Origin: Streptomyces shenzhenensis
Lineage (GTDB): Bacteria; Actinomycetota; Actinomycetes; Streptomycetales; Streptomycetaceae
Reading direction: 5' to 3'
Length of the DNA stretch: 64,000 nt
NCBI RefSeq assembly: GCF_021462265.1
Contig: NZ_JAJONF010000001.1
Location: 484,479-548,478 of the forward strand
The position numbers and the translations under genes were made by a program. Position 1 is the first letter of the stretch, and the number at the start of each line of letters is the position of its first letter. A model generated the notes under the pieces. That model had not been told where the DNA came from, did no database searches, and saw nothing but the letters and a program-made list of their open reading frames with translations. Of the stretch, positions 17,044 to 25,400 are shown in pieces.

Positions 17044-18546
17044 ATGGCCCAGTGGACCTCGGCGGTGGGGCCCGCGCAGCTCGCCCGGCTGCTCAACTCG
17101 CAGCAGGACCGTCCGGCCGGCCCCGGCACCCGCCGTCCGCCGGCCTACCGCGCCCTCGCCGACGGCATCCGGCTGCTGGTCCTGGAGGGCCGTGTCCCGG
17201 TCGCCGCCCGGCTGCCCGCCGAACGCGAACTGGCCCTCGCGCTGTCCGTCAGCCGTACGACGGTGGCGGCGGCGTACGAGGCGCTGCGCGCGGAGGGCTT
17301 CCTGGAGTCCCGCCGGGGCGCGGGAAGCTGGACCGCGGTCCCGGCGGGCAACCCGCTCCCGGCGCGTGGCCTGGAACCCCTGCCTCCCGAGGCGCTCGGC
17401 TCGGTGATCGACCTGGGCTGCGCCGCGCTGCCGGCCCCCGAGCCGTGGCTGACCCGTGCCGTCCAGGGCGCCCTGGAGGAACTCCCGCCGTACGCCCACA
17501 CCCACGGCGACTATCCGGCCGGGCTCCCTGTCCTCCGCTCGATGATCGCCGAGCGTTACACGGCGCGCGGGATCCCCACCATGCCCGAGCAGATCATGGT
17601 CACGACCGGTGCGATGGGCGCGATCGACGCGATCTGCCATCTCTTCGGCGGCCGTGGCGAGCGCATCGCCGTCGAGTCGCCGTCATACGCCAACATCCTC
17701 CAGCTGATGCGGGAGGCGGGCGCCCGCCTGGTGCCGGTGGCGATGGCCGAGGGGCTGGGCGGCTGGGACCTGGACCGCTGGCGCCAGGTCCTGCGGGAGG
17801 CGGCGCCCCGGATCGCCTATGTCGTCGCCGACTTCCACAACCCCACCGGGGCGCTCGCCGACGACGACCAGCGGCGCCGGCTGGTGGACGCGGCCCGCTC
17901 GGCGGGCACGGTGCTGGTCGCCGACGAGACGATGAGCGAGCTGTGGCTGGAGGACGACGTGGAGATGCCCCGCCCGGTCTGCGGCTTCGACCCCGCGGGT
18001 TCCACCGTCATCACCGTCGGCTCGGCCAGCAAGGCGTTCTGGGCGGGCATGCGCATCGGCTGGGTACGGGCGGCTCCCGACGTGATCCGCAGTCTGGTCG
18101 CCGCGCGGGCCTACGCCGACCTGGGCACGCCGGTGCTGGAGCAGCTCGCGGTGAACTGGCTGTTCAGCACGGGGGGCTGGGCGCAGGCCGCCGACCTGCG
18201 CCGGACCCAGGCCCGCGAGAACCGGGACGCCCTGGTGACGGCGGTACGCCGGGAGCTGCCGAGCTGGGAGTTCGAGGTGCCGAAGGGCGGCCTGACGCTC
18301 TGGGTCCGCGCCGGGGGCCTGTCCGGTTCGCGGCTGGCGGAGGCGGGGGAGCGGGTGGGGGTACGCGTGCCCTCGGGGCCGCGCTTCGGGGTCGACGGGG
18401 CCTTCGAGGGCTATGTGCGCCTTCCGTTCACCGTGGCGGGAGCGGTGGCCGAGGAGGCGGCGACGCGCTTGGCCGCGGCGGCGCGGTTGGTGGAGTCGGG
18501 GGTGAGCGGGGTGAGCGCGGAGGCGCCGCGGATGTTTGTGGCGTAG
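17044..18546 (+). CDS. MocR-type regulator (GntR HTH plus aminotransferase), YczR-like
   Basis: Protein of 500 residues. The N-terminal GntR winged helix (about 30-105; RLPAERELALALSVSRTTVAAAY then LRAEGFLESRRGAGSW) binds DNA, followed by a linker and a fold-type I aminotransferase-like domain that binds PLP and acts as the sensor. The PLP lysine is in GSASKAFWAGMRIGW; HNPTGAL and VADETMSEL supply the usual ring and Asp contacts. Its divergent partner is a YczE/DUF161 membrane protein, the pairing reported for YczR-type MocR regulators, so it probably controls that transporter. ATG 17044 is chosen because GGAAGG lies upstream and MAQWTSAVGPAQL begins the conserved N-terminus. The 101-bp divergent gap should hold both promoters. 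Confidence 0.9.
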   Translation: MAQWTSAVGPAQLARLLNSQQDRPAGPGTRRPPAYRALADGIRLLVLEGRVPVAARLPAERELALALSVSRTTVAAAYEALRAEGFLESRRGAGSWTAVPAGNPLPARGLEPLPPEALGSVIDLGCAALPAPEPWLTRAVQGALEELPPYAHTHGDYPAGLPVLRSMIAERYTARGIPTMPEQIMVTTGAMGAIDAICHLFGGRGERIAVESPSYANILQLMREAGARLVPVAMAEGLGGWDLDRWRQVLREAAPRIAYVVADFHNPTGALADDDQRRRLVDAARSAGTVLVADETMSELWLEDDVEMPRPVCGFDPAGSTVITVGSASKAFWAGMRIGWVRAAPDVIRSLVAARAYADLGTPVLEQLAVNWLFSTGGWAQAADLRRTQARENRDALVTAVRRELPSWEFEVPKGGLTLWVRAGGLSGSRLAEAGERVGVRVPSGPRFGVDGAFEGYVRLPFTVAGAVAEEAATRLAAAARLVESGVSGVSAEAPRMFVA

Positions 18547-18574
18547 CGGGGAGGTACCCCCGGGGCGCCACGCA

Positions 18575-18598
18575 CGGGTGGGCGCGGGCGGCCACCCG
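18575..18598 (+). terminator. Hairpin between the convergent mocR and sffA genes
   Basis: CGGGTGG (18575-18581) and CCACCCG (18592-18598) form a 7-bp stem with a 10-nt loop in the 80-bp convergent gap. Confidence 0.4.
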
Positions 18599-18626
18599 GC
18601 GAGTGCCGGTGAGGCGTCCCACCCCC

Positions 18627-20183
18627 TCAGCTCTCGGCGACGGCAGCCTCCAAGGGCACCTCCTGCTCCACCACCTCGCTCCGCGGCGGCAGCAAGGCCA
18701 GCACCGCCTCCCGGTCCACCTCGCTCGTCGCGTCGTCGTACGGATCCGGAGTCGCCGGCACCTGAAGTCGCAGTACCGGCCCGTGCCCCAGCCGGGCATA
18801 GCCCCGCCCCGGCGGCACCTGGGCCAGCGGTGTCGTGTGCGGCGGAGCCCCCAGCGCCGCCGTCAGCTCGTCCGGCAGCGCCGGTCCCAGCACGACACGC
18901 GCGCGTGTGTGCTGCCGTACCGCCTCACTCAGCGCGTCCGCGCTGTCGAGCTGTTCGGCGATCACCACGGTGACGTTCGCCGCGCGGCCGTGCCGGAGGG
19001 GGACCTGGAGCAGGGCCTGGGGGTCCTGGTGGCCGTTCGCCGAGGCCAGGTGGACGAAGGCGCTCGGGCGGTCGAGGAGGATCCACAGGGGCCGCCTGCA
19101 GTCGTCCGGCGGCGGGTGGCCCGCCTGGCGTGCGCGGTGGAGCGCGATGAGCCGCCGCTCCGTCTCGTTCGCGGCCCACTCCAGGCTGGCCAGCGCCCCG
19201 GCGAGAGCGCACTCCACGGCGAGGACCCCGTCCCGGCCGGTGAGGCACATGTACTCGCCGGTGCCGCCGCCCTCGACGACGAGGACGTCGCCGTACTGGA
19301 GGGCCTGCAGGGCGATGGAGCGCACCAGGGTCGAGACGCCGCTGCCGGGGCGGCCCAGCACCAGCAGGTGCGGCTCGGTGGAGCGGGCGCCGGTGCGCCA
19401 GACGACCGGCGGCACGTCACGCTGCTCGTCTCCGTAGCCGAGCGGGAGCGTGCGCTGCACCTCGCTGGGGTCGGTGAACCCGAGGACGGTCTCGCCCGGC
19501 GCGGTGACGAAGCGCTGGGCGGCGATGTCGGTGGGCAGCGGGGCGAGGACGGTCACCGTGAGCCGGTTTCCCTCCTCGTCCCACGCGAAGTGGTACTCGC
19601 GGCCGCGCCCGGACTTCGCGGTGAGCAGGTGCTCGATCCGCGCGCGGGCCTCGGGCTCGCCGTCCGGGAAGTACGCGGGATAGCGGAGCAGGAGCTGGCC
19701 GAGGCGGCCCGCGTCGTCGAACTCGTGGGAGACGAAGGCCTTCTCCCATTCCCCGCCGTGCGCGTACAGCGGCGCCGGGTCCTCGGGGGCCGAGAGGTAG
19801 GGCACCAGGGCCTCGTACAGGGACTGGAGCCGCTGGGTCTGCGACTCGTCGGGGCCCGTCGTCGGGGGCGGGGTGCGGTCCCGGCCCTGCCAGGCGCTCG
19901 CCGCCATCAGGGTGATGACGGCGAGCAGCGGTCCGTACGGCACCAGCGCCACGACCAGGACGACCGAGGCGGCCAGGAACAGCAGTGGCCCACGCTTGTC
20001 CTTCGGGGTCTCCGCCCACCTGCGCCGCCCGGCCGAGGCCAGCCTGCTCAGCCCGCGGGTCACGGTGATGAGCGGGTGGAGGACGTCGGTGGCGCTGTCG
20101 GCGGCCGTCCGGGCCAGCTCCCGGCTCCGGACGAGCTGCGCGGTGCCGTTGCTCAGAATGCGGGGAAGAGAGCGCCGGGCCAC
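18627..20183 (-). CDS. sffA: SffA, FtsK/SpoIIIE-like sporulation protein
   Basis: Membrane-anchored protein of 518 residues. Two helices (about 66-82 and 84-98) are followed by a cytoplasmic domain with the FtsK/SpoIIIE-type ATPase layout. In S. coelicolor SffA is placed at sporulation septa by the small membrane protein SmeA and helps chromosome segregation and spore maturation. The Walker A position reads GRPGSGVST (277-285): Val283 replaces the lysine. A Walker B-like PLWILLDRPSAF follows. The protein may therefore not hydrolyse ATP normally. GTG 20183 has GAGGAG 5-6 nt upstream. smeA ends 45 bp upstream, so the two form an operon. Confidence 0.85.
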   Translation of the reverse strand: MARRSLPRILSNGTAQLVRSRELARTAADSATDVLHPLITVTRGLSRLASAGRRRWAETPKDKRGPLLFLAASVVLVVALVPYGPLLAVITLMAASAWQGRDRTPPPTTGPDESQTQRLQSLYEALVPYLSAPEDPAPLYAHGGEWEKAFVSHEFDDAGRLGQLLLRYPAYFPDGEPEARARIEHLLTAKSGRGREYHFAWDEEGNRLTVTVLAPLPTDIAAQRFVTAPGETVLGFTDPSEVQRTLPLGYGDEQRDVPPVVWRTGARSTEPHLLVLGRPGSGVSTLVRSIALQALQYGDVLVVEGGGTGEYMCLTGRDGVLAVECALAGALASLEWAANETERRLIALHRARQAGHPPPDDCRRPLWILLDRPSAFVHLASANGHQDPQALLQVPLRHGRAANVTVVIAEQLDSADALSEAVRQHTRARVVLGPALPDELTAALGAPPHTTPLAQVPPGRGYARLGHGPVLRLQVPATPDPYDDATSEVDREAVLALLPPRSEVVEQEVPLEAAVAES

Positions 20184-20228
20184 TGCTGTCTCCTCATGGT
20201 GCGTGCGTGCGTGCGGGCGGGAGCGGGA

Positions 20229-20423
20229 TCAGAACTTGATGCCGCCGAGCAGGCTCGCCAGGCTCTCGCCGCCTGCCTTGATGCTCGGTGCGATGGCCGT
20301 GCTGGCGAGATAGAAGCCGAAGAGTGCCGAGACCGTGGCGTGCGACGGCTTCAGTCCGTCTTTGCGGAAGAAGAGGAAGACGATGATGCCGAGCACGATG
20401 ACGCCTGAGATGGAGAGGATCAT
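20229..20423 (-). CDS. smeA: SmeA, small sporulation membrane protein
   Basis: Protein of 64 residues, exactly the size known for SmeA. An N-terminal hydrophobic helix (ILSISGVIVLGIIVFLFF, 2-19) is followed by RKDGLKPSHATVSALFGFYLAST, a second amphipathic or membrane segment, and a small C-terminus ending GGIKF. In S. coelicolor SmeA localises to sporulation septa and recruits SffA. ATG 20423 has an AGGAGA-type site upstream. Expression is developmentally controlled in S. coelicolor; no promoter could be assigned safely here. The 294-bp gap to the divergent ankyrin gene should contain it. Confidence 0.9.
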   Translation of the reverse strand: MILSISGVIVLGIIVFLFFRKDGLKPSHATVSALFGFYLASTAIAPSIKAGGESLASLLGGIKF

Positions 20424-20717
20424 TGAGATCTCCTGGTGTCGAAGGGGGACAGTCACCATGAGTTCTTCCAGGATCACACCAGGTATCCATACGATTAAAG
20501 GTGCAATCGGGTGAAATGGGAGGAATCTCACCCGATTGGTGGATCGTCCCGGGTGTTCGGCGTGGCTGCGGTGATCTTTACCTCGGGCAGATCCGGTCAT
20601 GTTCACCCTGGGCCAGTACGCTGGCGATTCACTCGTACGGCCCCACGGTCCGCCCGTTGCCGTACGCTCCCTCAGTCCACCCAAGTCCCGCAGCGCACAG
20701 GAGAGGCGGTCCGGCCG

Positions 20718-21110
20718 ATGAGCGAAGCCCCCGACCCCGAGGTCGTGGAGCTGGCGACCAAGATCTTCGATCTGGCCCGGCAGGGGCGGACCGAAGCGCT
20801 CGTGGCGTACCTCGACGCGGGCGTTCCGGCCAACCTCACCAACGACCGCGGCGACTCCCTCGTGATGCTCGCCGCCTATCACGGGCACGCCGACGCGGTG
20901 CGCGAGCTGCTCGCCCGGGGCGCCGAGGCGAACCGGGTCAACGACCGAGGTCAGACCCCACTCGCCGGAGCGGTCTTCAAGGGTGAGACGGAAGTGGTCG
21001 AGGTGCTGGTGGAGGCCGGCGCGGACCCGGCGGCGGGCACTCCGTCGGCCGTCGACACAGCACGGATGTTCGGCAAGGCAGAGGTTCTGGAACTGTTCGG
21101 CACCTCCTGA
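20718..21110 (+). CDS. Ankyrin-repeat protein
   Basis: Soluble protein of 130 residues made of an N-terminal helix (PEVVELATKIFDLARQGRTEALVAYL) and about three ankyrin repeats: RGDSLVMLAAYHGHADAVRELLARGAE, RGQTPLAGAVFKGETEVVEVLVEAGAD and the partial TPSAVDTARMFGKAEVLELF. Such repeats bind other proteins; the partner is unknown. It is divergent from smeA-sffA. ATG 20718 follows GGAGAGGCGG, a good ribosome site. The gene is conserved next to smeA in Streptomyces as far as I recall. Confidence 0.88.
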   Translation: MSEAPDPEVVELATKIFDLARQGRTEALVAYLDAGVPANLTNDRGDSLVMLAAYHGHADAVRELLARGAEANRVNDRGQTPLAGAVFKGETEVVEVLVEAGADPAAGTPSAVDTARMFGKAEVLELFGTS

Positions 21111-21306
21111 CCCATCTGCTCTGAGCAGCTAAAACACACAAAACGGGGGAGGCGGTACAGGGCCGCCGAAATTTCGGTCGCGGCAGGTCGGAGTGCCGAG
21201 TCATCATGACGTCGTGATTCACGGACGCGATGGCTGGGCAGGTGTTGCCGCACCGCGCGGGCCGTGATGCGGCCCGCATGGGCCACTGACGAGAGGCAGA
21301 GAGAAA

Positions 21307-21366
21307 TGGTCTACAGCAAGCAAGAGACGGCGGGCGCCCCGACGTTGTGTCACGCGGCCAGGTAGT
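21307..21366 (+). CDS. Candidate 19-residue leader peptide upstream of the HEAT-repeat gene
   Basis: ATG 21307 opens a 19-codon frame (MVYSKQETAGAPTLCHAAR, then TAG) preceded by GAGAGGCAGAGAG, a good purine-rich ribosome site. It lies alone in the 301-bp gap between the ankyrin gene and the HEAT-repeat gene, ending 45 bp before the latter's start. Its composition is unlike random Streptomyces sequence (Lys, Gln, Thr, His, Cys, Tyr in 19 residues). It could be a regulatory upstream peptide or a chance frame. No stem-loop attenuator was found. Confidence 0.4.
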
Positions 21367-21411
21367 TCGTGTTCTCCGGTTGCGTCGACGCTTGATGTGA
21401 GGCTGTTTCCC

Positions 21412-22830
21412 ATGTTCGATCCGGTCATAGCGCCCAGCGGTACGCTGCTCGGCCTGCTTCAGCGGGGCCGCGGCGACGGCACGCTGCACGCGCTCACCGC
21501 CCCCCGCGCCGAAGCGCTCGCGGCGCTGAACCACTGTGTGCTCCGCGACCCCCGCCACGACTGGCAGGTGGAGAACCGCTCCCTTTACTACGCCCGTCTC
21601 TACCTCGACCTGCACGGCGAGCTGGACGCCATCGAGGCGCACCTCTTCGACGCCGAGGACGTCCTCGACACCGAGGAGTCCCGCACCGGCCTCGCGCTGG
21701 CCGTGCTCGGGCACCTCGCCTCCTACGGCAGGCGGGACGCGCTCGAACTGCTGCGCAGGTACGCCGCCACCGGCTCGAACTGGGCCTGGGCCCTGGACGA
21801 GCTGGCGCTGCGCGACGACGACGCGGGGCTGCGCGCCCTCGCCGGCCCGGTGCTCGCGCGCTTCACCACGGACGCCGAGGGCGAGGCCGAGCTGGCCGCC
21901 GCCGTACGGGACGCGTTCGAGCCACGACCCTGGCGGCTGTGGGCCGAGGATCCCCGCGAACCGATCGCCACGCGCGTGCGTGCCGCGCAGGAGACCGGCT
22001 GTTTCGACCGCTGGCAGCGCCAGATGAGACCTGCCGGGCCCCGTCCCGGGTGGAGCGTGCGGGCCGTCTTCGAATGGGCCCAGCAGGGCGTCGAGCGGGG
22101 CGCGGCCCTCCATGTGCCGGCCGCCCGCTGTCTGGTCGCCGTCGCCGGGCCCGAGGACCGGCCGGAGATTCTCCAGGCCGCCAAGGACGGCACCGACGGA
22201 GCCCGCTGCACCGCCCTGCGCTACCTCGCCGACAGCAACGACCCCGACGCGCTGCACCTGATCGAGGTCGCGGTGGCCGAAGGCACGGCCACCGTCATGG
22301 AGGCCGCCGTCGACGCCTTCGAACGGATGCGCAGCATCGCCGCCGTCGAGCGCGCCCGCGGCTGGGCCCGGCGGCCCGATGCCCTCGGCGCCGCCGCCGG
22401 CCGGATGCTGGCCTGCCGGGGCGGGACCAAGGACAGCGAACTGGTCCTCGCCGCGCTGCGGGAAGCCGTCCGCGGCGAAGGCCCCGACGCGCCGACCCTG
22501 TGGACCCTGGTCGACGGCACCGGACGCCTCGGCATCGTCTGTGCCGCGCCCGTCCTGCGCCACGTCTACCGCGAGACCGCCTCGTCCCACCTGCGCGGCC
22601 GCGCCGCCCGCGCGCTGGCCGCCACCGACCCCTCCTTCGCCACCGGCTTCGCCGTCGAATGCCTGTGGGACTGCGAGGAGACCACCCGCGAACTCGCCGC
22701 CCGGCATGCCGAGACCGCTGACGCCCGGGTCGTGCAGCAGCTCCGCCGGCTCGCCGCCGACCCTGCCGAGGAGGCGGAGGTGCAGACGGCCGTACGCAGC
22801 CGCATCGGACCGGACACCGCCGCCATGTGA
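21412..22830 (+). CDS. HEAT-repeat protein
   Basis: Protein of 472 residues built of alpha-helical pairs that read as HEAT/PBS-type repeats along most of its length (for example SRTGLALAVLGHLASYGRRDALELLRRY, ALRYLADSNDPDALHLIEVAV and LRGRAARALAATDPSFA). The middle contains Trp-rich segments (PRPWRLWAEDPREPIATRV). It should act as a protein-interaction scaffold; partner and function are unknown. ATG 21412 is preferred to GTG 21397 because MFDPVIAPSG looks like the natural N-terminus and GTGAGG is a usable ribosome site. A hairpin follows the stop. Confidence 0.8.
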   Translation: MFDPVIAPSGTLLGLLQRGRGDGTLHALTAPRAEALAALNHCVLRDPRHDWQVENRSLYYARLYLDLHGELDAIEAHLFDAEDVLDTEESRTGLALAVLGHLASYGRRDALELLRRYAATGSNWAWALDELALRDDDAGLRALAGPVLARFTTDAEGEAELAAAVRDAFEPRPWRLWAEDPREPIATRVRAAQETGCFDRWQRQMRPAGPRPGWSVRAVFEWAQQGVERGAALHVPAARCLVAVAGPEDRPEILQAAKDGTDGARCTALRYLADSNDPDALHLIEVAVAEGTATVMEAAVDAFERMRSIAAVERARGWARRPDALGAAAGRMLACRGGTKDSELVLAALREAVRGEGPDAPTLWTLVDGTGRLGIVCAAPVLRHVYRETASSHLRGRAARALAATDPSFATGFAVECLWDCEETTRELAARHAETADARVVQQLRRLAADPAEEAEVQTAVRSRIGPDTAAM

Positions 22831-22837
22831 CATGTCA

Positions 22838-22864
22838 CCGTGGCGGACCACCGCACCGCCACGG
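22838..22864 (+). terminator. Hairpin after the HEAT-repeat gene
   Basis: CCGTGGCGG (22838-22846) and CCGCCACGG (22856-22864) form a perfect 9-bp stem with a 9-nt loop, 7 bp after the stop. Confidence 0.65.
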
Positions 22865-23067
22865 GGAACCACGGGAACCGCGGGGATCCCGTACACCTTT
22901 CCTGCGCGGACGACCGCCCGCCAGGTGAACAACCGGTGACCGGCAGGCCGGCCGGGCATGGCCGCCGGCTGGCCCGCTCGGGTGTGCGGGGCAACGCTCA
23001 TGGGACGTTTAACAGCCGGAAAGATCCACTTTGGCGCGGCCACGTCCAGCGCGGCGACAACACCGGT

Positions 23068-24198
23068 ATGCGTGTCGTCATCGTGACCGAATCCTTTCCC
23101 CCCGATGTGAACGGCGTGGCCCACTGCGCGTTCCAGACTGCCCGACACCTCGTCGATCGCGGTCACGCCCCCCTCGTCGTCGCTCCGGCCCCCGCCCCCG
23201 GCAACAGGCTCGCCGCGGCCGCCGCGCCCTGCCCTGTCGTCCACGTCCCCTCCCTTCCGCTCCCGGGCTATCCCCAGGTCCGCGTGGCTCTCCCCAGCCG
23301 CAAGCTCGCCGCCGCACTGATCGAGCACCGACCCGACGTGGTGCACCTGGCCAGCCCCTTCATCCTCGGCGTCCGCGGCATGGCCGCCGCCGCCCGGCTC
23401 GGCATCCCGGCCGTCGCCGTGTACCAGACCGACCTGGCCGGATACGCCCGGACGTACGTCGGCGCCGGCGAGGCGGCCGCCTGGCGGCGGATCCGGTCCG
23501 TCCACGGCGCGGCCGACCGCACCCTCGCCCCCTCCACCGCCTCGATCAGCGACCTGGAGGCGCACGGCGTCCCCCGGATCCAGCTGTGGCAGCGCGGAGT
23601 GGACACCGTCCGCTTCCGTCCCCAGTTCCGCGACCACGCGCTGCGCCGCGAGATCGCCCCGAACGGCGAGGTGATCGTCGGCTACGTCGGCCGTCTCGCC
23701 CCCGAGAAGCAGGTGGAACTCCTCGCCGGGGTCTGCGGTCTGGAGGGCGTGAAGGTGGTGATCGTGGGCGACGGCCCCGCTCAGGCCCACCTCACCGAGG
23801 CGCTGCCCGGCGCGGTCTTCCTCGGCCGCCGCACCGGCGACGACCTCGCCCGGATCTTCGCCTCGTTCGACGTCTTCGCCCACACCGGCCCCTTCGAGAC
23901 GTTCTGCCAGACCGTCCAGGAGGCCATGGCCAGCGGTGTCCCGGTCGTCGCGCCCGCCGTCGGCGGCCCCATCGACCTGGTCGACCACGGCCGCACCGGG
24001 TTCCTCGTCCCGCCACGCGACGCCGGTGCCGTACGGGAGGCCGTGGCCTCCCTCGTCGCCGATGCCGGGATGCGGGCCGCGTTCGGCCTGGCCGCGCGGA
24101 CCACGGTCGAGGGCCGCACCTGGGCCGCGGTCGGCGACCAGCTGATCGGCCACTACGAGGACGTGCTCGCGGCACGCCGGCCGGTGGTGGCGGCATGA
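23068..24198 (+). CDS. Glycosyltransferase family 4 (first of a pair)
   Basis: GT-B fold glycosyltransferase of 376 residues. The N-terminal acceptor domain begins RVVIVTESFPPDVNGVAHC, the standard start of the PimB/MgtA-like mannosyltransferases. The C-terminal nucleotide-sugar domain has GYVGRLAPEKQVELL, VIVGDGP and the FETFCQTVQEAMASGVPVVAP motif (EX7E type). Actinobacterial relatives add mannose or glucuronate to phosphatidylinositol or diacylglycerol; the true acceptor here is unknown. No signal peptide is present; it likely works at the inner membrane face. It overlaps the next glycosyltransferase gene by ATGA, so translation is coupled. Confidence 0.88.
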   Translation: MRVVIVTESFPPDVNGVAHCAFQTARHLVDRGHAPLVVAPAPAPGNRLAAAAAPCPVVHVPSLPLPGYPQVRVALPSRKLAAALIEHRPDVVHLASPFILGVRGMAAAARLGIPAVAVYQTDLAGYARTYVGAGEAAAWRRIRSVHGAADRTLAPSTASISDLEAHGVPRIQLWQRGVDTVRFRPQFRDHALRREIAPNGEVIVGYVGRLAPEKQVELLAGVCGLEGVKVVIVGDGPAQAHLTEALPGAVFLGRRTGDDLARIFASFDVFAHTGPFETFCQTVQEAMASGVPVVAPAVGGPIDLVDHGRTGFLVPPRDAGAVREAVASLVADAGMRAAFGLAARTTVEGRTWAAVGDQLIGHYEDVLAARRPVVAA

Positions 24199-25400
24199 GC
24201 GTCACCTCGTCGGGACCGCTGCGGATCGTCCGGCTGGCCAACTTCGTCGCCCCCGCCTCGGGCGGCCTGCGCACCGCGCTGCGCGAGCTCGGCAAGGGCT
24301 TCGTGGCGGCCGGGCACGACTCGGTCCTGATCGTGCCGGGCGAGCGCTACTCGGACCGGTACGAGGAGCAGGGCCGGGTCATCACGCTGCCCGGCCCGCT
24401 GCTGCCCGGCACCGGCGGTTACCGTGTCCTCGTCGACAAGAAGCGGGTCCAGAGCCTCCTGGAGCACCTCGCCCCGGACCGCCTGGAGGTCTCCGACCGC
24501 ACCACCCTGCGCTGGACCGGCCGCTGGGCCCGGCGTGCCCGGGTCCCCGCCGTGATGGTCTCCCACGAGACCGCCGACGGAGTCCTGCGCACCTGGGGCA
24601 TGTCCGAGAACATGTCCCGGCGCACCGCCGACGCCCTCAACATCCGCACGGCGCACTCGTACGCGCGCGTGGTGTGCACCACCGAGTTCGCCGAGCGCGA
24701 GTTCATCCGCATCGGCGCGCGCAACGTCGTACGCGCCCCGCTGGGCGTCGACCTGGTGGGCCGCCACCCCTCGCTGCGCGACCCCGACCTGCGGGCCCGG
24801 TACGCGCGCGAGGACGAGACACTGCTCGTCATGTGCTCCCGGCTGTCCGTGGAGAAACGGCCCGGCACCGCCATCGACGCCCTGGAGGCGCTGGTCCGGC
24901 GCGGCCGCCGGGTGATCCTGGTCGTCGCCGGGGACGGTCCGCTGCGGGAGCGCCTGGAGCAGCGGGTGCGGGAGCGCAGGCTGCCGGTGACCTTCCTGGG
25001 GCATGTCTCCGACCGGGACAGCCTGGGCGCGCTGCAGGCGTCCGCGGACGTCGCACTGGCCCCCGGACCCGCGGAGACCTTCGGGCTCGCCGCCCTGGAG
25101 GCCATGGCCTGCGGGACACCCGTGGTCGCCAGCGCCTCCTCCGCGCTGCCCGAGGTGATCGGATCCGCGGGGGCCACCGCGGCCGACCGTGGCGAGGCGT
25201 TCGCCGACGCCGTGGAGACGCTCCTCGAGCGGCCCGCCGCCGAACGCCGGGAAACGGCACGCGCGCGTGCGGAGTGCTTCGGGTGGGGGACAGCCGTGGA
25301 GGCGTTCCTGGCCGCGCACGACGCGCCGGTGCTGTGCCGGCGTGACGAGGACGGAACGACGGCACCGGCCCGTCGTGTCGTGCCGGAGGGCGTGGCATGA
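24195..25400 (+). CDS. Glycosyltransferase family 4 (second of a pair)
   Basis: GT-B fold enzyme of 401 residues. The N-terminal ANFVAPASGGLRTALRELG replaces the more usual FxPxxGG loop, and a YRVLVDKKRVQSLLE segment follows. The C-terminal donor domain has VMCSRLSVEKRPGTAIDAL, VVAGDGPLRERLE, VTFLGHVSDRDSL and the PAETFGLAALEAMACGTPVVAS motif. It starts inside the stop of the upstream glycosyltransferase gene (ATGA at 24195) and ends in another ATGA overlap with the SGNH hydrolase gene. The two glycosyltransferases probably act one after the other on the same lipid or polysaccharide acceptor. Confidence 0.88.
   Translation: MSVTSSGPLRIVRLANFVAPASGGLRTALRELGKGFVAAGHDSVLIVPGERYSDRYEEQGRVITLPGPLLPGTGGYRVLVDKKRVQSLLEHLAPDRLEVSDRTTLRWTGRWARRARVPAVMVSHETADGVLRTWGMSENMSRRTADALNIRTAHSYARVVCTTEFAEREFIRIGARNVVRAPLGVDLVGRHPSLRDPDLRARYAREDETLLVMCSRLSVEKRPGTAIDALEALVRRGRRVILVVAGDGPLRERLEQRVRERRLPVTFLGHVSDRDSLGALQASADVALAPGPAETFGLAALEAMACGTPVVASASSALPEVIGSAGATAADRGEAFADAVETLLERPAAERRETARARAECFGWGTAVEAFLAAHDAPVLCRRDEDGTTAPARRVVPEGVA

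Noticed and set aside
20977..24153. 1058-codon minus-strand open frame
   Set aside because: It runs antisense to the ankyrin, HEAT-repeat and glycosyltransferase genes and has no recognisable motifs.
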